The notes: generated by a model from the sequence alone, not told the origin. A stretch of DNA of 32,606 nucleotides from Candidatus Competibacter phosphatis (GCF_012939995.1 NZ_SPMZ01000057.1:1-32606); one strand, 5' to 3'; positions 15,484-24,601 are shown, numbered from the stretch's first letter. Made by a program: numbers and translations.

Positions 15484-16868
15484 GAGCGGGCCGGTTCCGG
15501 TGGTGTCGGGGGGACGGGTGCGCTGGCCGGACCCGGTGAGGTCGGCGCGTTTTGACCACCGCCGACGATCACCACGATTTGCCGGTCGGGTTGGATATGC
15601 CGTTGCCAAGCGGTCTTGACTTGCTCCAGGCTGATGCCGTTCATGGTGGCGATGAAGGTTTGCAGGTAATCCAACGGCAAACCGTAGAACGCGATCAGCC
15701 CCAGATAATTGGCCAGCTTGCCGTTACCGGCGAGGTCGAGCGCGAAGCCGCCGGTGATGTTCTGACGGGCTTCCTCCAACATCTGGGGATCGGGACCGTC
15801 GGCGCTGAACTGGCGCAGGGTGGTTTGCGCCACCTGGAGCGCGGTGTCCGCCTGATCGTTGCGGGTTTGCAGATTGATCAGGAAGGGGCCGGTTTGCCGC
15901 ATCGGCGAAAAAGCGCTGTAGGCGCCATAGGCCAGCCCGCGCTTTTCGCGGATTTCCTGAGACAGTTGCGAGACCAGGCCGTTGCCACCTAGCACATGGT
16001 TACCCAGATAGAGTGCGTAGTAGTCCGGGTCGGCGCGGCTGACCCCGAGTTGGCCGATGAGGATATGGCTCTGGCTGGAAGGATGGGGAATACGGATGGT
16101 TGGGTTGAGCGGGCGGAGAGGAGGGACCGGCGGGGGTGGTGGCATCGGTTCGCCCTTGGGCAGGCCGCCGACCAGGGCGTTGGCCAATTGTTCGGCGGCG
16201 GATCGGTCGAGGTCGCCGACGATGGCGACGACCGCATTGGCGGCGGTGTAGTAGCGGCGATGGAAGTCCTGAATGTCGGCGCGGGTGATGGCGTTCAGGC
16301 TGGCCGAGGTGCCATCGGCCGGCGAGCCATAGGGATGATCGCCGTACAGCGCCTTGAAGAAAGCGTCCTGGGCGATGGCGCCGGGCGACTGGGCGCGTTC
16401 CTGGAGCGCCGTCAGCATTTGCTGGCGCACCCGCTCCACCGCGTCGGGAGCGAAACTCGGTTCCTTCAGCAAGCGGGCGACGGTTTCGACGGCGGGTTGC
16501 AGATAGCGCGGATCGGTCAAGCTACGCAGCGCCACCGAAGCCGAGTCGCGCCGCGAACTGGTGGCCAGTTGGGCACCCACCTGGTCCAAACGGTCGGCGA
16601 TGGTGTCGGCCGACCAGTCGCCGGCGCCTTCTTCCAGCAAGCCGTTGGTCAGTTGCGCCAAGCCTGGTCGTTCGCCGTCGCGGACCGAACCGGCTCTGAA
16701 CAGGATTTGCGCGTCCACCATCGGCAGTTCCCGGGCGGCGATGAAGTAGACCGGCACGCCGTTGGCGGTGTGCCAGTTCTGGATTTCGGGGATGGCCTGA
16801 GCCAGGCTGGAGACGCACAGCAACGCGGTGGCGAGCAGGCCCGATAGCGACGGTTTCAGGGAAGACAT
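15480..16868 (-). CDS. M16 family peptidase homologue lacking the zinc motif (non-catalytic subunit)
   Basis: This 462-aa exported protein has a signal peptide (LLATALLCVSSLAQA) and two M16 half-domains (about 30-230 and 245-440). Where active M16 enzymes have HxxEH, this one reads GLAQLTNGLL: the metal ligands His, Glu and His are Gln72, Asn75 and Gly76. It retains the later RxxY-type features such as REKRGLAYGAYSAFSP. It follows an active M16 gene, as in other gammaproteobacteria, and probably forms a heterodimer with it like the mitochondrial processing peptidase. The start at ATG 16868 has only a distant AGGA. A Pro-rich tail follows residue ~440. Confidence 0.93.
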   Translation of the reverse strand: MSSLKPSLSGLLATALLCVSSLAQAIPEIQNWHTANGVPVYFIAARELPMVDAQILFRAGSVRDGERPGLAQLTNGLLEEGAGDWSADTIADRLDQVGAQLATSSRRDSASVALRSLTDPRYLQPAVETVARLLKEPSFAPDAVERVRQQMLTALQERAQSPGAIAQDAFFKALYGDHPYGSPADGTSASLNAITRADIQDFHRRYYTAANAVVAIVGDLDRSAAEQLANALVGGLPKGEPMPPPPPVPPLRPLNPTIRIPHPSSQSHILIGQLGVSRADPDYYALYLGNHVLGGNGLVSQLSQEIREKRGLAYGAYSAFSPMRQTGPFLINLQTRNDQADTALQVAQTTLRQFSADGPDPQMLEEARQNITGGFALDLAGNGKLANYLGLIAFYGLPLDYLQTFIATMNGISLEQVKTAWQRHIQPDRQIVVIVGGGQNAPTSPGPASAPVPPTPPEPARS

Positions 16869-16888
16869 GGTTGGAAGAATCCTGTGCG

Positions 16889-16915
16889 CCTCTCTCCCTT
16901 TCCGGGAGAGAGAGG
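16889..16915. repeat. CT-rich inverted repeat between the two M16 genes
   Basis: TCTCTCCC (16891-16898) pairs with GGGAGAGA (16904-16911) around a short TTTCC loop, in the 76-base gap between the two genes. It resembles the small dispersed CTCTCCC/GGGAGAG hairpins seen in many proteobacterial genomes, and may protect or attenuate the message. I see no second copy in this window. Confidence 0.45.
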
Positions 16916-16944
16916 TTGGGAGAAGGATCGAGATTGGAGGGCTT

Positions 16945-18321
16945 TTAGCGGATCGCATGATCCGTCCCGGCTCCGGGCGCGGCCGGACGGCGGCCGTCCA
17001 GCGGTAGCGGTTCCAACGTGGCCACGGTCAAGCGGTCGTCGGTCAGGTACTTGCGGGCAACTTCGCGCACCTGTTCCGGGGTGACCGCCTGGAGGCGCTG
17101 CACGTAGTCGTCCAGCCGGTTCCAGCCCAGCCCGACCGTTTCCAGCATGCCCAGCCGCATCCCCTGGTAAAATAGCGAGTCCTGCTGATAGACATCGGAG
17201 GCGACCGCTTGGGCGACCACCCGCGCCAGTTCCTCGGGGCTTACCGGCTCCTCACGCAGTTTGGCGATTTCGGCGCGCAGGGCTCGTTCCAATTCGGCGC
17301 TGGTGTGACCCGGCGCCGGGTTGCCGGCCAGTAGAAACAGTTCTTCCAGCCGCGAGGTCAGGTTGTAGCCGGCGCCGGCGGCGGCGGCGATCTGGGAGCC
17401 ACGCACCAGATCGCGGCTGATCCGGCTGCTGTTGCCGCCGTCGAGAATGCCTTCCAGTACATCCAGGGCGTAGGGTTCCCATGCTTCAGTGGCGGTTTTC
17501 AGGGTCGGTGCCTTGTAGCCGAGCAGGACGTAAGGCACTTCGGCCGGGGTTTTGACCACGATCCGGCGCTCGCCTAGTTGCGGTAGTTCTCCCGCCGGCT
17601 TGGGTGGAGTCAACTCGCTGGGTGGTAGCGGCCCGAAGTGTTTCTGGGCCAAATCGCGAACCTGGGTCGGGTCCACATCGCCGACCACCACCAGGACGGC
17701 GTTGTTCGGTGCATACCATTGCTGGTACCAGTGCTTGAGATCGTCCAGGGAGAGAGCCTGGATGTCCTGCATCCAGCCGATGATCGGGTGGCGGTAGGGG
17801 CTGGTGAGGTAGGCGGCGGCGTTGAACCGCTCGCTGGTCAGCGACTCGGGTTGGTCTTCGGTGCGCAGCCGGCGCTCCTCGGTCACCACCTGAGCTTCCT
17901 TGCTCACGTCCTCCGGCTTGAGCAGCAGGTGGCGCATCCGGTCGGCTTCCAGCCGGAAGCTGAGCTCCAGCCGGTCCTTTTCCAGAGTTTGAAAATAGGC
18001 GGTGTAGTCACGGCTGGTGAAGGCGTTCTCGTCTCCGCCGTTGGCGGCGATCAAGCGAGAGAACTCGCCGCCCGGCACCGTCGGCGTGCCCTTGAACATC
18101 ATATGTTCCAGCAGGTGGGAGATGCCGGTCAGGTTGCTGGGTTCGTAGCTGGAGCCGACCTTGTACCAGACCTGCGAAACCACCACCGGCGCGCGATGGT
18201 CTTCGCGCACCAGGATTTTCAGGCCGTTGTCCAGGGTGAATTCGTGGACCGGCGTGGCCGCGAAGACGGCGGGGGCTATGGACAGCCAAAAGGCTGCGAA
18301 GAGGGTTCGACTGCGCGACAT
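16945..18321 (-). CDS. M16 family zinc metallopeptidase (catalytic subunit, PqqL/pitrilysin-like)
   Basis: This 458-aa exported protease has a signal peptide (residues ~1-21, ending VFA/A). The zinc motif HLLEH is at 69-73, with the third ligand expected in the helix ELSFRLEADRM. The C-terminal M16 domain follows, containing GYKAPTL and GGNSSRISRDLVR. It is paired with the inactive homologue 76 bases downstream. Substrates in the periplasm are unknown. The start at ATG 18321 has GGAG six bases upstream. In Pseudomonas the same pair precedes rsmD and lies next to ftsY; ftsY is not seen here. Confidence 0.95.
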   Translation of the reverse strand: MSRSRTLFAAFWLSIAPAVFAATPVHEFTLDNGLKILVREDHRAPVVVSQVWYKVGSSYEPSNLTGISHLLEHMMFKGTPTVPGGEFSRLIAANGGDENAFTSRDYTAYFQTLEKDRLELSFRLEADRMRHLLLKPEDVSKEAQVVTEERRLRTEDQPESLTSERFNAAAYLTSPYRHPIIGWMQDIQALSLDDLKHWYQQWYAPNNAVLVVVGDVDPTQVRDLAQKHFGPLPPSELTPPKPAGELPQLGERRIVVKTPAEVPYVLLGYKAPTLKTATEAWEPYALDVLEGILDGGNSSRISRDLVRGSQIAAAAGAGYNLTSRLEELFLLAGNPAPGHTSAELERALRAEIAKLREEPVSPEELARVVAQAVASDVYQQDSLFYQGMRLGMLETVGLGWNRLDDYVQRLQAVTPEQVREVARKYLTDDRLTVATLEPLPLDGRRPAAPGAGTDHAIR

Positions 18322-18768
18322 GAGATCTCCGGGTTTGGTCGATTCCAAGATTGCGGTTTCGGCCATTGGGCAGTCGGTGACGGCAAGGGTTCAGCGCGAC
18401 GCACACGTATCGAGAGAGTCATCTTGCGATCATTGTGCGTCCATTGTTCCGTGGTGCTGTCTGGGGTGATGATCTTGCGTAGGCACATCAGGCCATGTCC
18501 TTTATGGCGATACTCGATCGATTTTCCCGGCGTCGGGCTTATCCAACGTCGAGTCCGTCAATCGCCTAGTTAATCGCTCAGAATCTAGAGTAAAATCGTA
18601 CGCATTGTGAAAAGTAAGTTACTGTTGGGTATTGTATTGGCACGCCAACCGTTATTGATCGTCTCGTCGCTTAAGCGGCTTCGTCACCACCCGCGATCTT
18701 GCATTGTCGATTGCCCACAGCCTAGATTGAACTAATATAAGCGCATCAACGTTCCTCCGGTGGTTGCA
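18322..18768. other. 447-base intergenic region between divergent M16 and FHA-sigma-54 genes
   Basis: No credible gene lies here. It is clearly more AT-rich than its surroundings in the right half (18540-18740). A weak sigma-70-like promoter for the FHA gene is possible: TTGCCC at 18711-18716, 16 bases, then TAATAT at 18733-18738, overlapped by TATAAG. I looked for a -24/-12 (sigma-54) element; the nearest candidate TTGGCAC near 18648 lacks the GC at -12. Confidence 0.4.
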
Positions 18769-20172
18769 ATGTCCTCATCCCTTCCGTCCAGCAATGGCAC
18801 CGAGATTATCGTCGCTTCCACCCAGTCTCGGTTGCGGGTCAAGTTCGAGGCGATCGAGCTGCGCGTAATCGCCGGCCCGGACGCTGGCCTGGAAACCAGT
18901 CTTGGCCTGCCGACGGTATGCATGGGCTCGGCGTTGGACAACGACATCGTGTTGAGCGACCGCGCGGTTTCTCGTCGGCACGCGGAAATTCGCATGACCC
19001 CGAACGGGTTGATGCTGCGCGACCTCAATTCCACCAACGGTACGTTTATCAATGATATACGCATCACCGAAGCCTATATTCCCCCGAACGCCGAATGCCG
19101 ACTCGGTTACTCTCGGCTGTTGATCCGCCAGCACACCGAGGAGCGTAAGGTGGCGGTATCGCGCCAGGACCGATTGGGCGAACTGGTGGGCGCGAGCGAG
19201 CGGATGCGGGAACTGTACGGCATGATCCAAGCCGTGGCCGCCACGCCGACCACCGTGCATCTGCACGGCGAGTCGGGCTCTGGCAAGGAGTTGGTGGCCC
19301 GTACCCTGCACGCCCTGTCGGGCCGTACCGGGCCACTGGTGGTATTCGACGCCTCGGTGACCGAGCCCGAGATGGTGCGCAACGACTTGTTCGGCCATAT
19401 CAAGGGCGCATTCACCGGCGCCACCGGTTCGCGCGAGGGCGCATTCCGCCAGGCGCACACCGGTACCTTGTTCATCGACGAAATCGGCGAGCTGCCACTG
19501 GATTTGCAGCCGCGGCTGCTTCGAGTGCTGGAAAGCCGCGAGGTTACGCCGATCGGGTCCGATAAATCCGCCCGGGTGGACGTGCGCGTCATCACCGCCA
19601 CCCACCGTGACCTGACGGCCATGGTCCGCGCCGGCGCCTTCCGCGCCGATCTGTTCTATCGCCTGTCGGTGGTGCCGATCGAGTTGCCCGCGCTGCGGGA
19701 GGTTCGCGAGGATATTCCGCAGATCGCTCGCCACCTGTGCAAGCAGTTGCAGTTGAGCTGCCAGATTTCGGCGGCGGCCATGGCGGCGCTGCAGAATTAC
19801 TCGTGGCCGGGCAATGTGCGGGAATTGCGCAATGTGCTGGAGCGGGCGGCGGTGATGTGCGGCGAGCGGGAGATTGGTCCGGCGGATCTGCGCTTGCCGC
19901 GCGAGGCAGCGGCGCCAGCGGCACTAGCGGCGCCAGCGGCGCCCATCGCCTCGGCTCCCTTTCCAGCCCAAGCCGAGCCGATTTCCGCCCCGCCGTCGCA
20001 GCCGAGCGCGGCCGATGCTCGCGCTCACCTCAAGGAAATGGAACGGCAGATGATTCTGGACGCCATGGGACGCAACAGAAACAACAAGGCGGCCGTTGCC
20101 CGCGAGTTGGGTATTCCGTTGTCCACGCTGAAGCGTCGCCTCAAGGATTACCAGTTCGACGACGACGAGTGA
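18769..20172 (+). CDS. FHA-domain sigma-54-dependent transcriptional activator
   Basis: This 467-aa regulator lets phospho-threonine recognition drive sigma-54 transcription. The FHA domain is at about residues 20-115, with SRRHAEI and the LNSTNGTFIND loop. The AAA+ domain is at ~130-365: Walker A GESGSGKE, the sigma-54 contact loop GAFTGA at 213-218, Walker B TLFIDEIGEL and the arginine-finger region FRADLFYRLSV. An Ala/Pro-rich linker follows (~380-425), then a Fis-type helix-turn-helix, KAAVARELGIPLSTLKRRL. The intact GAFTGA means real sigma-54 activation is expected. No response-regulator receiver domain is present; the input must be an FHA partner, likely a Ser/Thr kinase encoded elsewhere. 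I chose ATG 18769; a GTG at 18760 is also possible. Confidence 0.93.
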   Translation: MSSSLPSSNGTEIIVASTQSRLRVKFEAIELRVIAGPDAGLETSLGLPTVCMGSALDNDIVLSDRAVSRRHAEIRMTPNGLMLRDLNSTNGTFINDIRITEAYIPPNAECRLGYSRLLIRQHTEERKVAVSRQDRLGELVGASERMRELYGMIQAVAATPTTVHLHGESGSGKELVARTLHALSGRTGPLVVFDASVTEPEMVRNDLFGHIKGAFTGATGSREGAFRQAHTGTLFIDEIGELPLDLQPRLLRVLESREVTPIGSDKSARVDVRVITATHRDLTAMVRAGAFRADLFYRLSVVPIELPALREVREDIPQIARHLCKQLQLSCQISAAAMAALQNYSWPGNVRELRNVLERAAVMCGEREIGPADLRLPREAAAPAALAAPAAPIASAPFPAQAEPISAPPSQPSAADARAHLKEMERQMILDAMGRNRNNKAAVARELGIPLSTLKRRLKDYQFDDDE

Positions 20173-20259
20173 TCCTGGTGTCAAGCAGCAAGGGAGCGCC
20201 GCGCGGTCGAAGTTGAGAATACCCCTCCCTCCAAGAACGTGGGTGGCCTCGTAAAAACC

Positions 20260-21351
20260 TTACAACCCACTCGTATCGACTGACTTGCTCGCTTGCTCCG
20301 TCAGTGCCCAGGCGACGTGTTCCCGCACCAGCGCCGACGGATGCGCCATCCGGCCTTGCAAGGTGGTCACCACCGCTACCGAACGCGGCGCGTTGCCCAG
20401 GGCCACGGCGATGTTGCGCAACCAGCGCTCATGGCCAATCCGACGAATGGCGCTGCCCTCGGTGCGGCGCAGGAATTTCGCCTCGTCCCAGCCGAACAGT
20501 TCGATCAAGCGCGGTGCATCCAGCCCGTGTCGGATACGGAAATCCGGCTCGCCGCTCGGTTGAGCGAAGCGATTCCAGGGGCAAACCAACTGGCAATCGT
20601 CACAACCGTAAATGCGATTGCCGATGGCACGGCGAAACTCCGGGGGAATCGGCCCGCGCAGTTCGATGGTGTGGTAGGAAATACAGCGGCGGGCGTCCAC
20701 CCGGTACGGTGCGACGATGGCCTGGGTCGGACAGATATCCAGGCAGGCGGTGCAGCGGCCACAATGCGCGCCGGTTGGCCGGTCCGTCGGCAGCGGCAGA
20801 TCTACGTAAATCTCGCCAAGAAAGAACCACGAACCGATGCGGCGATCCAGCAAATTGCTGTGCTTGCCGATCCAGCCCAACCCGGCTTTCTCCGCCAGCG
20901 CTTTTTCCAGCACCGGGGCGCTGTCGGTAAACACCCGATAACCAAATGGACCAATGGCGGCGGCGATGCGTTCGGCCAGCCGTTGCAAGCGCTGTCGCAA
21001 TACCTTGTGATAATCCCGGCCCAGGGCATAGCGCGACACATAGCCCAGTTCGGGCTGGTTCAGCACGCTCCAGGACGCGGCGGCGGCTGGCGGTAGATAA
21101 TCCATCCGGGCCGCGATCACTCGTACCGTGCCCGGTAGCAGTTCCGCCGGTCGGCCGCGCTTGAGTCCGTGCCGGGCCATGTAGTCCATTTCGCCGTGAA
21201 AGCCTCCGGCCAGCCAGTCGAGCAGCCGCGCCTCATGTGTGCTCAAATCGATATCGGCGATACCGACCTGTTGGAACCCGAGTTCGCGCCCCCATGTTTT
21301 GATGGTGGCGGCTAGTTCGGCGAGCTGGGCGTCGTCTGCGGCAACGGTCAT
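20260..21351 (-). CDS. queG: Epoxyqueuosine reductase QueG
   Basis: It performs the last step of queuosine synthesis, reducing epoxyqueuosine in tRNA to queuosine with cobalamin and two [4Fe-4S] clusters. It has 363 aa, as usual. Family marks are GFHGEMDYM, ARYALGRDYHKVLR-like residues around 130, KAGLGWIGKHSNLL, the first cluster CGRCTACLDICPTQAI and the second cluster GCDDCQLVCPWNRF. A C-terminal HEAT-like tail (RIGHERWLRNIAVALGN) follows. ATG 21351 fits the family start; the much longer open frame to 22278 lies over nnr and is not used. It is divergent from nnr with 72 bases between. Confidence 0.97.
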   Translation of the reverse strand: MTVAADDAQLAELAATIKTWGRELGFQQVGIADIDLSTHEARLLDWLAGGFHGEMDYMARHGLKRGRPAELLPGTVRVIAARMDYLPPAAAASWSVLNQPELGYVSRYALGRDYHKVLRQRLQRLAERIAAAIGPFGYRVFTDSAPVLEKALAEKAGLGWIGKHSNLLDRRIGSWFFLGEIYVDLPLPTDRPTGAHCGRCTACLDICPTQAIVAPYRVDARRCISYHTIELRGPIPPEFRRAIGNRIYGCDDCQLVCPWNRFAQPSGEPDFRIRHGLDAPRLIELFGWDEAKFLRRTEGSAIRRIGHERWLRNIAVALGNAPRSVAVVTTLQGRMAHPSALVREHVAWALTEQASKSVDTSGL

Positions 21352-21423
21352 GGAAGCGAGTAGAATTAATAAGAAGAAGGTTGGCTTATTGTGCCCCAAT
21401 CGAGGCGGCGAAGGAGGTCTCCC

Positions 21424-22908
21424 ATGCGTGAATTGCCCGTCGAACTGTACCGCGCCGCTCAGGTGCGGGAACTGGATCGCATCGCCATCGCGGAACGCGG
21501 CATTCCCGGTTATACCTTGATGAGCCGGGCCGGCGAAGCGGCATGCCAACTGTTGGGCCAGCGCTGGCCGAAAGCGCGGCGGATCGTGGTGGTCTGCGGC
21601 GGTGGCAACAACGGTGGCGATGGCTACGTGGTGGCGCGACTGGCCCGTCAAGCCGGGTGCGATGTCCGGGTGCTGGCGGTCGCCGACCCGGCCACATTGC
21701 GCGGCGACGCGCAAATTGCCTGGCGGGACGCCCGCGCCGCCGAGATCGTGATCGTGCCGTTCAATACCGCCGAATTGCATGATGTCGATCTGATCGTCGA
21801 TGCTATTCTCGGCACCGGCCTGGAACGGGAGGTCAGCGGCCTCTGGCGAGAAGCCATCGAAGCAATGAACGCCAGCCCCGCCGATATCCTGGCGCTCGAT
21901 ATCCCTTCCGGCCTGCACGCCGACACTGGGGCAATCCTGGGTACAGCGATCCACGCGGCGGCCACTCTGACCTTCATCGGCCTCAAGCAAGGTCTGTTCA
22001 CCGGACAAGGACCGGCCTGTTGCGGCGACATCGGTTTTGCGGATCTCGGCGTGCCGCCCGACATTTATCCGGCGTTGCATCCCGCCAGTTGGCGTTACGA
22101 TGGCGAAGACTTGCCGGCGCTGCTGCCGCGTCGTCGGCGCAGCGCCCACAAAGGGCACTTCGGCCATGTGCTGGTGGTCGGCGGCGACTTGGGGATGGCG
22201 GGCGCGGCGCGGATGGCGGCCGAAGCCGCCGCCCGCTGCGGCGCGGGGCTGACCAGCATCGCCACTCGGGCCGCTCACGCTGGTTTACAGGCGGCGGTCC
22301 GACCGGAACTGATGTTCCACGGCGTCGAAACGCCAGCCGAATTGACCTCGCTGCTGGACCGGGCGACAGTGGTCGCCATCGGGCCGGGACTGGGTCGCGG
22401 CGCTTGGGGCCGAACCTTGCTACACGCCGTCCTCGCCAGTGACAAACCGCTGGTGGTGGACGCCGACGCGCTGAATCTGTTGGCTGCCGAGCCGGTTTTT
22501 CGCGACCATTGGATACTGACGCCGCACCCCGGCGAAGCCGCCCGACTGCTGAAAATGACTCCGGCCGAGGTCGAAGCCGACCGCTTCGCCGCCGTCGAGG
22601 AGCTGGCGCTGCGTTTCGGCGGCGTGGCGGTACTCAAGGGTGCCGGTTCGCTGATCGCCAGCAAGGCGGACGGGTTGGTGGCGCTTTGCGCGGTCGGCAA
22701 TCCGGGCATGGCCAGCGGTGGCATGGGCGACGTATTGACCGGGGTCATCGCCGCGTTGCTGGCGCAGGGACTGCCGCCGTTCGCGGCGGCCCAGGCCGGC
22801 GCCTATCTGCACGGGCGAGCTGGCGATCTGGCGGCGCGGGAGGGCGGTGAGCGAGGTCTGATGGCCACCGATCTGCTGCCCTGTTTGCGGCAACTGGTGA
22901 ACGTCTGA
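21424..22908 (+). CDS. nnr: Bifunctional NAD(P)H-hydrate epimerase / ADP-dependent dehydratase
   Basis: It repairs damaged NAD(P)H hydrates. The N-terminal YjeF_N domain (about 1-215) epimerises R- and S-forms, and the C-terminal ribokinase-like domain (about 225-490) dehydrates the S-form using ADP. Marks are VVCGGGNNGGDGYVVARLA and LDIPSGLHADTG in the first domain. The second has GHVLVVGGDLGMAGA, LTPHPGEAARLL and GNPGMASGGMGDVLTG. It has 494 aa. The start at ATG 21424 has AAGGAGGT at 21411-21418. tsaE follows after three bases, the common gammaproteobacterial order. Confidence 0.97.
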   Translation: MRELPVELYRAAQVRELDRIAIAERGIPGYTLMSRAGEAACQLLGQRWPKARRIVVVCGGGNNGGDGYVVARLARQAGCDVRVLAVADPATLRGDAQIAWRDARAAEIVIVPFNTAELHDVDLIVDAILGTGLEREVSGLWREAIEAMNASPADILALDIPSGLHADTGAILGTAIHAAATLTFIGLKQGLFTGQGPACCGDIGFADLGVPPDIYPALHPASWRYDGEDLPALLPRRRRSAHKGHFGHVLVVGGDLGMAGAARMAAEAAARCGAGLTSIATRAAHAGLQAAVRPELMFHGVETPAELTSLLDRATVVAIGPGLGRGAWGRTLLHAVLASDKPLVVDADALNLLAAEPVFRDHWILTPHPGEAARLLKMTPAEVEADRFAAVEELALRFGGVAVLKGAGSLIASKADGLVALCAVGNPGMASGGMGDVLTGVIAALLAQGLPPFAAAQAGAYLHGRAGDLAAREGGERGLMATDLLPCLRQLVNV

Positions 22909-22911
22909 ACC

Positions 22912-23376
22912 ATGTTGGAACTTGATCTCGATTCCGCCGCCGCCACCGAAGCTTTGGGGGCACGATTGGCCGACGGGCTGACGCCCGGCTGCGTGCTCTA
23001 CCTGAGCGGCGATCTGGGCGCCGGCAAGACCACGCTGACGCGTGGCCTGCTGCGTGCCCTTGGCCATCGCGGCACGGTGAAAAGTCCCACCTTCACGTTG
23101 GTGGAACCTTATCAGTTGAATGGCTGGCGGCTGTTTCACTGGGATCTATACCGATTGGCCGATCCCGAGGAACTGGAGTATCTGGGGTTGCGCGATCAGA
23201 TCGACGGCGAGGCGGTGCTGCTGATCGAGTGGCCGGAACACGGTCCCGGCGAACTGCCCCCGGCCGATCTGGAAGTCACCCTCGGCTACGCCGGCGAGGG
23301 CCGCATCTGCCGGTTGGAACCTCGTTCCCCGTCTGGCCAAGCCCTGCTGGCGGGTTTAATCAACGTAACCTTATGA
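22912..23376 (+). CDS. tsaE: tRNA threonylcarbamoyladenosine biosynthesis ATPase TsaE
   Basis: This 154-aa P-loop ATPase of the TsaBDE complex supports t6A37 modification of tRNAs reading ANN codons. Walker A is SGDLGAGKTTLTRG at residues ~32-45. SPTFTLVEPY, FHWDLYRL and LLIEWPEH are diagnostic TsaE motifs. It starts three bases after nnr. In many relatives amiB and mutL follow; here the next gene is a convergent Uma2-type gene whose end overlaps tsaE by six bases (23371-23376). Confidence 0.97.
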   Translation: MLELDLDSAAATEALGARLADGLTPGCVLYLSGDLGAGKTTLTRGLLRALGHRGTVKSPTFTLVEPYQLNGWRLFHWDLYRLADPEELEYLGLRDQIDGEAVLLIEWPEHGPGELPPADLEVTLGYAGEGRICRLEPRSPSGQALLAGLINVTL

Positions 23377-23962
23377 CTCTTCCAGGTCTGTCCACAGCGC
23401 ACCCAATTCCAGGGCAATGTCGGTAAACGGCTCGACACTAACAGCGTCCTGTTCCTGAAACAGCCCGATCACCGTCCAGCGTTCTTCGCGCAGGGCGAAC
23501 ACTTCCAGAGTATGCGCCAGCGGGTCCACCAGCCAGAGATACGGCACGCCATGGCGGGCATAAACCGGCATTTTGATCACACGATCCGTCTTGGCGGTGG
23601 ACGGCGACAGGATTTCGCAGACCCAATCCGGCACGACTTCGATTCGATGATCGCGGGGCAGACGCGGCATCCGTTCCCGTCGCCAACCGGCGAGATCGGG
23701 AACCAGCACTTCGGTATCGCGGATGAAGTGAATTTCCGGCTCGTCCAGAATCCACCATCCCCCCCGGTCCACCACGCCCCCTGTGATAGGCGGAGCCAAT
23801 ATCCATTCCCAAGCCCGAACTGGCTAATGCATGTGGATTGGCGGGGCGTGGTTGCGCGTACAAGCGCCCGTTGATGATTTCGCCGGTCAGGTTGGCTGGC
23901 AAAGCTTCCAGTTGGGCATATAAATCATCCGAACGCGTCGCTTTTTCCATCACGGCGGACAT
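23371..23962 (-). CDS. Uma2-family putative restriction-like endonuclease, frameshifted
   Basis: This is a Uma2 (DUF820) protein with a PD-(D/E)xK nuclease-like fold, of unknown function. The N-terminal frame (ATG 23962) reads MSAVMEKATRSDDLYAQL and GEIINGRLYAQPRPANPH, up to HRGRGGPGG. The C-terminal frame carries WWILDEPEIHF, VLVPDLAGWRRERMP (Asp), VPDWVCEILSPST (Glu) and YARHGVPYLWLVDP. The break is in seven C on the plus strand (23759-23765). Reading six restores GRGGPGGWWILDEPE and ~196 aa. It is an orphan gene between tsaE and dksA. Such genes are often multicopy and mobile. The frameshift could be an error or inactivation. Confidence 0.85.
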
Positions 23963-24180
23963 GGCGATACCTCCTGCTGGCTCAGCGGTTCTTACGCTTT
24001 TTCAATATCTTAGAGCTTTCCTCGGGCAATAACGACATCGGTTGTCGATAACGCTCGATATGGAAACGCCACTCTCGTTTCACCTCGCCGACGAAGATCG
24101 TGCCGCCGGGGGCCGCGTCCACGGCGTGGTCGAAATGGCGGTGCGTCTGCGCAATTGCGGTGGCAGACTCGGTGGATCGT
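23963..24180. other. Gap between Uma2 and dksA genes, with an unrecognised short reading frame
   Basis: A minus-strand frame ends at 23982 with a basic tail (SSKILKKRKNR). It could start at an internal GTG after the dksA stop, giving fewer than 60 codons. I recognise no family, and it may be chance or a remnant. The region also holds the Uma2 promoter area. gluQ, which often follows dksA, is absent. Confidence 0.25.
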
Positions 24181-24601
24181 TCACGCCGCCTGGCTTTTTT
24201 CCTTTTCCTCTTCCAGATGCTTGCAGTCGATGCACAGCTCCGCCGTGGGCCGCGCTTCCAGCCGGCGCAGGCCGATTTCCACGCCACAGCCCTCGCAGTA
24301 GCCATAATCGTCGCTGGCGAGCCGACCGAGCGCCTTGTCGATCTTGCGCAATAGCTTGCGCTCCCGGTCGCGGGCGCGCAGGTTGATCGTAAATTCCTCT
24401 TCCTGACTGGCCCGGTCATTCGGGTCCGGCAGGTTCAACGGTTCGTCCTGCATGTTGGTCACGGCGCGTCGACCTTCTTCCATCAGTTCCTGTTTCCAGG
24501 CCAGCAGGATGGCGCGAAAGTGGTTTTTTTTGCTGGTCGTTCATGTACTCCTCACCTTCATTCGCGCGATAGGCCACAAAGCCCGCAAGCGTTTCAGTCA
24601 T
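24181..24601 (-). CDS. dksA: RNA polymerase-binding transcription factor DksA, frameshifted
   Basis: DksA enters the RNA polymerase secondary channel and works with ppGpp to repress rRNA and activate amino-acid promoters. The restored protein has ~139 aa. The N-terminus has GEEYMNDQQ. The coiled-coil tip LPDPNDRASQEEEF keeps the two Asp and the Ala that matter in E. coli. The zinc finger is CEGC...CIDC within YGYCEGCGVEIGLRRLEARPTAELCIDCK. The N- and C-terminal parts are in different frames, split at eight T on the plus strand (24524-24531). Reading seven gives DQQKNHFRAILLAWKQEL, which matches the family. DksA is widely conserved, so I treat this as a sequence error. Confidence 0.93.

Noticed and set aside
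15996..16847. A 283-codon plus-strand frame, Gly/Asp-rich
   Set aside because: It is antisense to the M16 peptidase homologue, which has a signal peptide and clear domains.
18640..18665. TTGGCAC as a possible sigma-54 promoter of the FHA gene
   Set aside because: The required GC ten bases further is missing.
20260..22278. A 672-codon minus-strand frame
   Set aside because: Only its 20260-21351 part is queG. The upstream part is the antisense of nnr, which has strong motifs on the plus strand.
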